A DNA stretch of 64,000 nt from Rufibacter latericius (GTDB taxonomy: Bacteria > Bacteroidota > Bacteroidia > Cytophagales > Hymenobacteraceae). Below the pieces are notes generated by a model. The model was not told the DNA's origin and did no database searches. It saw only the letters and a program-made list of their open reading frames with translations. The stretch lies in assembly GCF_003721515.1 (NCBI RefSeq), contig NZ_RJJD01000008.1, forward strand, positions 875,666 to 939,665. Direction: 5' to 3'. Positions 1 to 7,635 of this stretch are shown here, one piece after another (the first letter of the stretch is position 1; each line of letters opens with the position of its first letter). The translations under genes were made by a program, and so were the position numbers.

Positions 1-3000
1 GGTTGAACACTCCAGAAGTAAAATCAGGGTTGTACAATTTGTAAGCCTGGAAGGTGTGCAGGTTCTGGCCCGTCACATACACTCTGGCTTTTGATATTCC
101 TTTCAGGAAACCTTCAGGTAAATTATACCCAATTGATAAGGTATTTATTCTTAAATGCTTACCATCCTGCAACCAACCTTCCCGATCAGAATCACGGTTG
201 TTGTCGTTCGGATCTCCACCCGCTAATCTTGGCACATCGGTGTTCGTATTAGTTGGCGTCCAACGGTTAAACGCATCTTCATGGTAGTTCATGTAATCTT
301 GCGTGTGCATCAGTTCTCTGTATGTTCTGCTGTTAATTTGGTAACCTGCAGCGCCTGAGACGAACAAGCTTACATCAAAGCCTTTGTAACCCGCCGTGAA
401 ATTCATGCCATAATACACGCTTGGCAATCCGCTTCCCAGGTAAGTTCTATCCTCGGCATTGATTACCCCATCATCATTCAAATCTTTGAATCGCAAATCA
501 CCGGGAGAGGTGGCTGCGCTTTGGAAAGCGTGGTTGGCAACCTCTTCCTGCGTTTGGAAAATGCCATCAGTTACCCAACCAAAGTGACGGCCAATTTCAC
601 CTCCTACTTCGGTTTTGGAGCCCACTCCGTAAATCGGCTCATTATTACCACCTAATGCCAATACTCTGTTCTTAAGTGTACTGAAGTTACCGTTGATGTC
701 ATAAGTAAAGGCACCTTTGCTTCCATGGTAAGTAGCATTAAGCTCTATTCCAGTGTTTCTTAACGTTGCGGCATTAATGACAGGAGCGGTATTTACTGAA
801 CCGGTTGAAGATGGGATAGGAACCCCGACAAGAACATCGGTTGATTTATTACTGTAATATTCAGCGGAGAAATCAACCAATCCATTAAATAAAGTTGCAT
901 CAAGACCAACGTTTGAAGATGTTTTGCTTTCCCACTTGATATCTTCAGATATCAGGCTTGTCTGCAAACCACCCACTACTTTAGAACCGTTGAAGTTGTA
1001 AACGATGTTAGGGTTGATTACCGGATAGTACAGATAGTCTCCAATATCTTGATTTCCAAGTCTACCGTAACTTCCTCTTAGTTTCAATTCTGTAATTGCC
1101 TCCGGCAGATTCAAGAACTCTTCGTTTGTAAGTTTCCAACCTAAAGCAACAGAAGGGAAATATCCCACCCTGTTCTGCGGGGCAAATCTTGAAGAAGCAT
1201 CTCTACGCAGGGTAGCTGTTACCAGATACTTATCATTGAAGCTGTAGTTTAACCTTCCTAGATAAGAAGCCAAGCCCCACTCAGATTTATTTCCCCAGGA
1301 AGAGTTATTTGTACCATTGTCAAGAACCGGATAATAAGGTTTAGGAAGTAGCTCAGAAGAACCACCCATCACTTTAGTTGTTCCACTTTGGTACATCTGG
1401 CCAACTAAGAGTGCAACACTGTGTTTATCGAATGTTTTCTCATAGTTTAAGGTATTCTCAACCAAACCAGTAGTGAAGTTTCTGGTGGCATTGCTTAATC
1501 TGGAAACGTTTTGCGTCACCCCGCCAGCAGATCTGAACGAGTTAAAGAAGAAACCAAAGTCAAAAGTTGGCTGGAAAGCATAATCCTGCGCTACTGTCTT
1601 ATCATAGCTCACGTTCAGTTTATACTTCAAGCCCTTCAGAATTTCAACCTCACCCCAGGCTACCCCAAACGTACGGTCAACATCTGTGTAGTTTTCAAAT
1701 AGTTTGTTTGCGCCTACTGCGTTCAAAACAATAGCTCTTTCTACATCTGATCTGATTCCACCGAAACCACCTTCTCTGCTTGGGTCATACACACGCATGG
1801 TTGGAATAGCCATCAGCAAGTCACCAATCAAGGGAGGTCTGTTACCTGTTAACACATCTGTTCTGTAGGTAAGGGTATTTTCATGAGAGCTAGTGTAATA
1901 CAAGTTCGTTCCAAATCTAAACCGGCCTTTTTCTCCAGTAGTATTGATACGAGCTGAATAACGGTCATAGGAAGGGCCATTTCCCACAAATGTTCCATCT
2001 TGCCCAAAGTAGTCGAGCGCCACATTGTACGTGATGTTCTCCCCTCCACCTGATAAGTTCAGGTTGTGGTTTTGTCTTGAACCAGTCTTTAGGCCCTCTT
2101 TTTGCCAGTCAGTATCTACATCATCAATGTACACTGGAGAATTTGGATCGTTACCAGGAGCCACCGTCTGGCCGCCGTTCAACTGAGACTCATTGTTCAA
2201 GGTTTGGTACCCCACCCTATCGGCTACTGGAATTCGCTTCCACACCTTATCAACTCCATAGTAACCACTGTACTCCACTCGCAAAGGAGTGTTCTTTCTA
2301 CCTTGTTTGGTAGTGATGATAACTACACCGTTTGCGGCACGTGAACCATAAATAGCGGCTGCTGATGCATCTTTCAGCACCTGAATAGATTCCACATCGT
2401 TAGGGTTGAAGTCTCGTGGCGAAGTTCCTACAGGCACACCGTCTATCACATAAAGAGGCCCTGCAGCACCAAATGTACTTACCCCCCTGATACGCACACT
2501 AGGAGCCGCACCTGGCTGCCCATCTGTTGTAACAGCCACCCCAGAGGCACGCCCCTGTAGTAACTGAGAAACATCACTGGTAGCAAACTTCTTTGTTTCC
2601 TCAGCATCTACAACTGCCACTGACCCCGTTATATCAGACTTGCGCTGGGTACCGTACCCCACCACCACTACTTCATCTAAAGACTCAGCATCTGACTGCA
2701 ACGCTACGTTGATAGTAGTTTGGTTGTTGATAGCTACTTCCTTGGTTAGAAAACCAATGTAGGACACCACCAACGTTCCGCTGCCACTTTGCGAGGTCAG
2801 GCTGTAGTTTCCGTCCACGTCAGTGGAAGAAGCAACTGTGGTTCCTTTTAAAAGAACGGAAGCGCCGGGCAAACCAGCCCCAGTGGCATCTGTCACCTTT
2901 CCTTTGATAGTGGTGCTTTGCGCTACGGCATTCACCATTGAACCATATATCAGAAAGAGGACTAAGATCCACCCTTTCTTGATAAGTAATTTTTGCTGCA

Positions 3001-3001
3001 T
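1..3001 (-). CDS. SusC/RagA-family TonB-linked outer membrane receptor (3' end outside window)
   Basis: This is a TonB-dependent transporter of the SusC/RagA type, which imports oligosaccharides across the outer membrane, normally with a SusD lipoprotein lid. About 1000 codons are visible and the frame is still open at the window edge. A signal peptide (about residues 1-27, ending NAVAQ) is followed by a carboxypeptidase-D-regulatory-like domain (GKVTDATGAGLPGASV), a TonB box region (LDEVVVVGYG) and a plug domain with the SusC signature around GPLYVIDGVP. The rest is beta-barrel. The ATG is at 2999-3001. A susD partner would lie beyond position 1 and cannot be seen. The divergent neighbours are GH51 and GH43 enzymes, so an arabinan- or arabinoxylan-derived substrate is the best inference. 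Confidence 0.95.
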   Translation of the reverse strand, partial: MQQKLLIKKGWILVLFLIYGSMVNAVAQSTTIKGKVTDATGAGLPGASVLLKGTTVASSTDVDGNYSLTSQSGSGTLVVSYIGFLTKEVAINNQTTINVALQSDAESLDEVVVVGYGTQRKSDITGSVAVVDAEETKKFATSDVSQLLQGRASGVAVTTDGQPGAAPSVRIRGVSTFGAAGPLYVIDGVPVGTSPRDFNPNDVESIQVLKDASAAAIYGSRAANGVVIITTKQGRKNTPLRVEYSGYYGVDKVWKRIPVADRVGYQTLNNESQLNGGQTVAPGNDPNSPVYIDDVDTDWQKEGLKTGSRQNHNLNLSGGGENITYNVALDYFGQDGTFVGNGPSYDRYSARINTTGEKGRFRFGTNLYYTSSHENTLTYRTDVLTGNRPPLIGDLLMAIPTMRVYDPSREGGFGGIRSDVERAIVLNAVGANKLFENYTDVDRTFGVAWGEVEILKGLKYKLNVSYDKTVAQDYAFQPTFDFGFFFNSFRSAGGVTQNVSRLSNATRNFTTGLVENTLNYEKTFDKHSVALLVGQMYQSGTTKVMGGSSELLPKPYYPVLDNGTNNSSWGNKSEWGLASYLGRLNYSFNDKYLVTATLRRDASSRFAPQNRVGYFPSVALGWKLTNEEFLNLPEAITELKLRGSYGRLGNQDIGDYLYYPVINPNIVYNFNGSKVVGGLQTSLISEDIKWESKTSSNVGLDATLFNGLVDFSAEYYSNKSTDVLVGVPIPSSTGSVNTAPVINAATLRNTGIELNATYHGSKGAFTYDINGNFSTLKNRVLALGGNNEPIYGVGSKTEVGGEIGRHFGWVTDGIFQTQEEVANHAFQSAATSPGDLRFKDLNDDGVINAEDRTYLGSGLPSVYYGMNFTAGYKGFDVSLFVSGAAGYQINSRTYRELMHTQDYMNYHEDAFNRWTPTNTNTDVPRLAGGDPNDNNRDSDREGWLQDGKHLRINTLSIGYNLPEGFLKGISKARVYVTGQNLHTFQAYKLYNPDFTSGVFN

Positions 3002-3076
3002 AGGATTTAGGTTATGGGTAGAGAAAATTGTTCAGTTCAAATTCACTAGACTCTAAAATGAGGTAAACTTCCGTTG

Positions 3077-3115
3077 TAAATGTAAAATTGACATTTATTA
3101 AATTTTCATAAATGT
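3077..3115. promoter_or_regulatory. Candidate operator upstream of susC: three alternating TAAATGT half-sites
   Basis: The half-sites are TAAATGT at 3077-3083, ACATTTA at 3091-3097 and TAAATGT at 3109-3115. They alternate in orientation and lie about 75-115 bases upstream of the susC ATG. This makes two overlapping dyads, with 7- and 11-base spacers. The arrangement suggests a dimeric regulator, but the sequence is AT-rich, so chance is not excluded. Confidence 0.35.
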
Positions 3116-3524
3116 AGAAGCCTAATATTTTTTTCGCAACTAAAAAGGAGAATTTATTTTCTAAAGTGCCATTTTGACAATTAAAGCACTTTTAACTGGG
3201 AATTGGAGTTCTTATACCCTACCAAAAGGAGCTATCATTAGGGAGACAACTTGCATCATTAAGGCAATTACCCCTCTATCATTGAAAGGAGACTGCACAT
3301 GGGCAATCACTGGTGATGGACATCTATTCAGAGGGAATACCTCCAATATACATGATAGATATAGAGCATCAAGCACTCCCACATTAGTCTGAAGCTTTAC
3401 TTACCGGGTAAAAACCCCTTCTTCCTCCATCCTATCGGCAGAACTTCAGCCTTAACTTCCTCACTAATGCTCCTTTTGGGAGGACGCTTTCAGAATTTTA
3501 GGTAAACTTAAAAATTTTGGTTGT

Positions 3525-3554
3525 ATAAATGTAATAAATACACTTATATTTATT
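3525..3554. promoter_or_regulatory. Candidate regulatory dyad upstream of the GH51 gene
   Basis: ATAAATGT (3525-3532) is the same octamer as at 3108-3115 on the susC side. It is followed directly by a dyad AATAAATA-N6-TATTTATT (3533-3554). The block ends about 70 bases before the GH51 start codon. A shared regulator for both arms of the locus is inferred. Confidence 0.3.
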
Positions 3555-3626
3555 GCAAATTTAACGACTAAAATTCCTTCATTTTCAAATTGTCACAGCA
3601 AAGCCCTACTCAAACCCCTTTCAAGT

Positions 3627-5168
3627 ATGAAGAACGCAATCTTTAGCTTTTTACTTCTTTTGAGCACCGTGTGTTCTTATGGACAGAACACTGCCACCCT
3701 TACGGTGCCCGCCAAGTCAGACAGAATCATTAGCCGTCAAATCTATGGGCATTTTGCAGAACACTTAGGAAGATGCATTTATGGGGGCTTCTATGTGGGC
3801 GAGAACAACACCAAAATCCCGAATACTGCCGGCATAAGACATGATGTGGTAGATGCATTAAAGAAATTGAAAGTTCCCAACCTACGTTGGCCAGGCGGTT
3901 GCTTCGCCGACACTTACCATTGGAAAGACGGTATTGGCCCCAAAGATCAACGGCCTACCATTGTGAATACCTGGTGGGGAGGCGTTACCGAGAACAACAG
4001 CTTCGGGACGCATGATTTCCTGAACATGTGCGAATTGCTGGGCACCGAGCCTTACCTGGCCGGAAACATGGCCACAGGTCAGGTGCAAGAACTGGCCGAC
4101 TGGGTGCAGTACACCAACTTTGCCGGCGTAAGCCCTATGTCTAAGCTCCGGAGAGAAAACGGCCGCGACAAACCTTGGAAAGTGAAGTACTGGGGAATTG
4201 GCAATGAGGCCTGGGGTTGCGGTGGCAACATGACCGCCGAGTATTACGCCAATGAATACCGTAAATACGCCACCTTCGTGTCTGACTGGACCAACTCCGG
4301 TGGCTTGTTCCGGATTGCCTCCGGCGCTAACTCCGCTGACTACAACTGGACTGAGACTCTGATGAAGGTTATCCCTAAGAACCTGATTGAGGGGGTTGCC
4401 CTGCACCACTATTCCGTCATCAACTGGGACAAGAAAGGCCCATCTGTGAAGTTCAATGAGCAGCAGTATTTCTCCACCATGAAGAGCGCCCTGTTTATGG
4501 ATGAATTGATCCAGAAGCACTCTGCCATTATGGACAAGTACGATCCAGAGAAAAAGGTGGCCTTAGTAGTAGATGAGTGGGGCGGCTGGTACGAGGTGGA
4601 ACCAGGCACCAACCCAGGCTTCCTGTACCAACAGAATACCATGCGCGACGCCATGATTGCCGGTTCTACGCTAAACATCTTCAACAACCACTCAGACCGT
4701 GTGCGCATGGCCAACTTGGCGCAGGCCATCAACGTGCTGCAGGCCGTGATCCTCACCGATGAGGAGAAGATGATTTTGACGCCAACATACCACGTAATGG
4801 AGATGTACAACGTGCACCAGGACGCCACGTACCTGCCGCTTACCGTGAAAAGCACAGACTACACCCTGGGCAATGAGAAGTTGACTGCGGTGAATGGCTC
4901 CGCCTCCAGAGACAAGAATGGGGTAACACACGTGTCTTTGGTGAACATCGACCCGAAGAAGAAACAAGAGGTTTCCATTGACATTGAAGGAGCTACCTAC
5001 AAATCGGTTTCCGGACGTGTGCTGGCCTCCAAAACCCTACAGGACCACAACTCCTTTGAAAAACCTGATCTTATCAAACCAGCCACCTTCAAAGGCGCGA
5101 AACTGAAAGGCAAAACCTTACAGGTAGAGCTTCCGCCGTTCTCTGTGGTGGTGCTGGAAATGAAGTAA
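3627..5168 (+). CDS. abfA: Alpha-L-arabinofuranosidase, glycoside hydrolase family 51
   Basis: The enzyme removes terminal alpha-L-arabinofuranosyl residues from arabinan, arabinoxylan or their oligosaccharides. The 513-residue length is normal for GH51. A signal peptide (residues 1-19, ending CSYG) points to periplasmic or surface action. Motifs include the N-terminal GHFAEHLGRCIYGG block, NLRWPGGCFADTYHWKDGIGP, the acid/base Glu194 in GIGNEAWGCGG, and the nucleophile Glu317 in VVDEWGGW. The C-terminal part forms the usual beta domain. It starts an apparent two-gene group with the GH43 gene, but a strong hairpin follows it at 5174-5224, so the two may be separately terminated. Its position divergent from susC supports a role in one polysaccharide utilisation locus. 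Confidence 0.95.
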   Translation: MKNAIFSFLLLLSTVCSYGQNTATLTVPAKSDRIISRQIYGHFAEHLGRCIYGGFYVGENNTKIPNTAGIRHDVVDALKKLKVPNLRWPGGCFADTYHWKDGIGPKDQRPTIVNTWWGGVTENNSFGTHDFLNMCELLGTEPYLAGNMATGQVQELADWVQYTNFAGVSPMSKLRRENGRDKPWKVKYWGIGNEAWGCGGNMTAEYYANEYRKYATFVSDWTNSGGLFRIASGANSADYNWTETLMKVIPKNLIEGVALHHYSVINWDKKGPSVKFNEQQYFSTMKSALFMDELIQKHSAIMDKYDPEKKVALVVDEWGGWYEVEPGTNPGFLYQQNTMRDAMIAGSTLNIFNNHSDRVRMANLAQAINVLQAVILTDEEKMILTPTYHVMEMYNVHQDATYLPLTVKSTDYTLGNEKLTAVNGSASRDKNGVTHVSLVNIDPKKKQEVSIDIEGATYKSVSGRVLASKTLQDHNSFEKPDLIKPATFKGAKLKGKTLQVELPPFSVVVLEMK

Positions 5169-5173
5169 GCAGA

Positions 5174-5224
5174 AGCAAGCCTGACCAGCGGCAAATCAAC
5201 GGTGCTGGTCAGGCTTGCTCTTTT
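5174..5224 (+). terminator. Hairpin terminator after the GH51 gene
   Basis: A perfect 16-bp stem (5174-5189 with 5204-5219, arm AGCAAGCCTGACCAGC) with a 14-base loop begins five bases after the stop codon and is followed by CTTTTC. It is a strong hairpin with a weak T tract. Confidence 0.7.
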
Positions 5225-5262
5225 CAGGCCTCTCCCTGATCTAACTAATTGGGCTTTCTGCT

Positions 5263-5296
5263 GTTTTAGACCGATTTCTTCAAAACGAACCCAAAG
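5263..5296. repeat. Dispersed 36-bp palindrome family, degenerate copy
   Basis: GTTTTAGACCGATTTC, a short centre and AAAACGAACCCAAAG match the family layout weakly. It is the first of two copies between the GH51 and GH43 genes. Confidence 0.4.
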
Positions 5297-5319
5297 CCGC
5301 CGCTTCTCCCTTCGCCGAT

Positions 5320-5352
5320 TTTGCCTTGCTTTCAGGAAAACAGGCCTAAAAC
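5320..5352. repeat. Dispersed 36-bp palindrome family, good right arm
   Basis: The right arm GAAAACAGGCCTAAAAC matches the family consensus exactly; the left arm is degraded. It lies 38 bases before the GH43 start. Confidence 0.55.
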
Positions 5353-5390
5353 ATTGCCTTTCGCTTTTCTTCACCTTGAGTTTCATCTGA

Positions 5391-6404
5391 ATGAAAAACA
5401 TTCTCAGCTTTCTTCCTTCTTTCAATAAAGCAACCTGGCTTGGCGCCGCACTGATTGGCTGCCTGACGGGCACAACACAGGCCTCAACCTCAAGTCCTGC
5501 CGATACCACCTTCAAAGCCTCGGGCAACCCAGTTATCCGGCATAAGTACACCGCTGACCCGGCGGCTCTTGTGCACCAAGGAAAAGTGTATCTGTACGCG
5601 GGGTTTGACGAGGCTCCGGCCCGGCGCGAAGGCTATGTAATGAATGACTGGCTTGTTTTCTCCTCGCCGGATATGGTGACCTGGACCGAGCACTCCGTTC
5701 CCTTACGCGCGAAGGATTTCACCTGGGCCAAAGGTGAGGCCTGGGCTTCGCATGTGGTGGAGCGTGACGGCAAGTTCTACTGGTTTTCCACGGTGGAGCA
5801 CGCCACAATACCGGGCAAAGCCATTGGCGTAGCGGTGGCCGATAGCCCTATTGGTCCCTTCAAAGACGCCCGCGGATCGGCCCTTATCACCAATGACATG
5901 ACCACCGATATCAAGATAGGTTGGGATGACATTGACCCGGCGGTGTTCATAGATGACAATGGCCAGGCGTATATCTACTGGGGAAACACCACCCTGCATT
6001 ATGCCAAGCTTAAGAAGAACATGACCGAGCTGGATGGCCCCATCAAGACCATCAAACTTCCTAACTTCACCGAGGCTCCCTGGGTACACAAGCACAATGG
6101 CTGGTATTATCTTTCCTACGCCTACCAGTTCCCCGAGAAGACCGCCTACGCCATGAGCAAAAGCCCTGAGGGACCATGGGAGTACAAAGGAATTTTGAAC
6201 GAACTGGCCGGAAACTCCAACACCAACCACCAGGCCATCATTGAATTCAAAGGCAGGTCCTATTTCATTTACCACAACGGGGCCATTCAACCAGACGGTG
6301 GAAGTTTCCGGCGCTCGGTCTGCATTGATTACCTGGATTACAACAAAGACGGAACCATGAAACGCGTGGTCATGACCTCAGAAGGGGTGAAACAAGCCAA
6401 ATAG
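5391..6404 (+). CDS. Exported glycoside hydrolase family 43 protein
   Basis: This is a five-bladed beta-propeller glycosidase of family 43, which includes beta-xylosidases, alpha-L-arabinofuranosidases and arabinanases. It has 337 residues including a signal peptide of about 32. The three-acid set is visible: Asp56 in KYTADPAALV (base), Asp182 in DDIDPAVFIDD (pKa modulator) and Glu227 in NFTEAPWVHKHNGWYYLSYA (acid). There is a single catalytic domain with no appended carbohydrate-binding module. It follows the GH51 gene by 222 bases. Family 43 substrate range cannot be set from motifs alone; pairing with GH51 favours arabinose-containing glycans. Confidence 0.9.
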   Translation: MKNILSFLPSFNKATWLGAALIGCLTGTTQASTSSPADTTFKASGNPVIRHKYTADPAALVHQGKVYLYAGFDEAPARREGYVMNDWLVFSSPDMVTWTEHSVPLRAKDFTWAKGEAWASHVVERDGKFYWFSTVEHATIPGKAIGVAVADSPIGPFKDARGSALITNDMTTDIKIGWDDIDPAVFIDDNGQAYIYWGNTTLHYAKLKKNMTELDGPIKTIKLPNFTEAPWVHKHNGWYYLSYAYQFPEKTAYAMSKSPEGPWEYKGILNELAGNSNTNHQAIIEFKGRSYFIYHNGAIQPDGGSFRRSVCIDYLDYNKDGTMKRVVMTSEGVKQAK

Positions 6405-6435
6405 ATTCCTTTGGGCTGAGATGTAACAAGAACCA

Positions 6436-6470
6436 TTTTAAGCCCATTTTCATGAAAACGGCATAAAAAA
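6436..6470. repeat. Dispersed 36-bp palindrome family copy
   Basis: TTTTAAGCCCATTTTC / GAAAACGGCATAAAA. It overlaps the left edge of the terminator at 6465-6499. Confidence 0.55.
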
Positions 6471-6499
6471 GCCTCGCAGGTAAACTGCGAGGCTTTTTC
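6465..6499. terminator. Bidirectional terminator between convergent genes
   Basis: AAAAAGCCTCGCAG (6466-6479) pairs perfectly with CTGCGAGGCTTTTT (6485-6498) around a 5-base loop. A-tract and T-tract on the two sides allow it to serve both the GH43 gene (+) and the hydroxylase gene (-). Confidence 0.9.
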
Positions 6500-6512
6500 T
6501 ATCTACCCAAAC

Positions 6513-7271
6513 CTAGGGCTGCTTTCCGGGGCTTACCAGTTTAGCCAGGGTCTCGTCATATTTTAAGTGGGTGGTCCCCAACCATTCATCCCAAAACCGA
6601 AAATACAGACCGTAGTTGCCTTTGAAGTACTTGTGGTGCATGTTATGGTTGGTAGAAGTGTTCAGCCATTTGCCCACCGCGCTGTTGACAAGCCAGCGGG
6701 GGTAAATCTCGTAGCCCAGGTGCCCATACACGTTGTAAACCGTCATCAGGAACAGGAACACCACAATGGCCAGCGGATGGATGGGAATGAGCAAAGCCAC
6801 CACAAAGATGATCGCGCCCTCTACCAAGGCCTCCAGCGGACTGAACGAGAACGCTGCCCAAGGCGAGGGATTCACCGATTTATGGTGGGTTAAATGAAAC
6901 GGTTTAAACAGCCTGGGATGGTGCATGAGCCGGTGTGTCCAGTAGAAGTAGGCATCATGGATGATCAGGGCCAGCACCACACTCAAAAAGAAATACCCCC
7001 ACCCATACTCTGAGACATTGGTATAGACCTGCGTGTGCGGCAAGACAAACTCAGAGGAAAGCACAACCCCATACAGGGCAAACACCACAAACGTGAAAAA
7101 AGAATACCCTACCTCCCGCGCGTAATCCTTACGTTTAGGAAACAGCGCCTGTATTTTGCGCCGGGAAAATTTCTGGGGAAAGAAAATATAAAATATCAGG
7201 AACGCGAGCCCCGCAATGAACAGGTAGCGGACCGCCAACACAACATAAAAAAGCCAAAACTGTGCATTCAT
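6513..7271 (-). CDS. Sterol desaturase / fatty acid hydroxylase superfamily membrane protein
   Basis: This is an integral-membrane di-iron oxygenase-type protein of 252 residues from the ATG at 7269-7271. An in-frame TTG four codons upstream is possible but less likely. With numbering from that TTG, the histidine clusters are H109 with WTHRLMHH (H117, H121, H122), HLTHH (H130, H133, H134), H188 in YGHLGYE and HNMHH (H213, H216, H217). This is the full iron-ligand set of the FA_hydroxylase family. Four hydrophobic segments surround them. The substrate (sterol, carotenoid, fatty acid or sphingolipid) cannot be decided from the sequence. It is a stand-alone gene converging on the GH43 gene. Confidence 0.9.
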   Translation of the reverse strand: MNAQFWLFYVVLAVRYLFIAGLAFLIFYIFFPQKFSRRKIQALFPKRKDYAREVGYSFFTFVVFALYGVVLSSEFVLPHTQVYTNVSEYGWGYFFLSVVLALIIHDAYFYWTHRLMHHPRLFKPFHLTHHKSVNPSPWAAFSFSPLEALVEGAIIFVVALLIPIHPLAIVVFLFLMTVYNVYGHLGYEIYPRWLVNSAVGKWLNTSTNHNMHHKYFKGNYGLYFRFWDEWLGTTHLKYDETLAKLVSPGKQP

Positions 7272-7283
7272 ATCAGATTGCAA

Positions 7284-7635
7284 ATGGTGAATCCCGGAGG
7301 GTTAATGTAATTCGTCCTTCTTCTGATAAAACATTCTAAGGAAGGAAATTAGTTTACGTCTGAACCCAGGAGCATATAATTTTGGTTTCTTTTTCAATGC
7401 ATTCAGCTGGTATTGGAGCCACAATATACCATTACACCAAGAATAGCGTTAATTTTGATATTGTAAAACAGACACTTAGCTAGCTTTAACCAAAACCAGG
7501 CTATACCAGATAATAATTCAATTAAAGTACAACCTTTGCCTTTACCTATTCAGGATAGAATAGAAATATAATTATTCAAATCGCCTTCTCTTATTCTATT
7601 TTATCCTATATTAAATTCCTATTTGCTTCTCGGCC
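7284..7635. other. Intergenic region between divergent genes, no gene seen
   Basis: An AT-rich 350-bp spacer precedes the histidine kinase. AACCTTTG at 7531-7538 resembles a Bacteroidota -7 element but lacks the first T and has no TTG 19 bases upstream, so I do not call a promoter. Confidence 0.4.

Larger units (their letters stand above)
3002..3626. other. Divergent intergenic region between susC and the GH51 gene
   Basis: This 625-bp AT-rich region must carry promoters for both divergent genes. I found no convincing gene; a 72-codon open frame at 3174-3392 looks like chance. Repeated TAAATGT half-sites occur near both promoter ends and are listed separately. I found no perfect TTG-N19-TAnnTTTG promoter on either strand, so an alternative sigma factor or activator is possible. 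Confidence 0.5.

Noticed and set aside
3174..3392. 72-codon open frame in the susC/GH51 divergent region
   Set aside because: No similarity to a known family, no promoter or ribosome-binding context, and the region is needed for two divergent promoters.
7531..7538. Promoter of the multi-PAS kinase at AACCTTTG
   Set aside because: The first base of the -7 element differs and there is no TTG 19 bases upstream.
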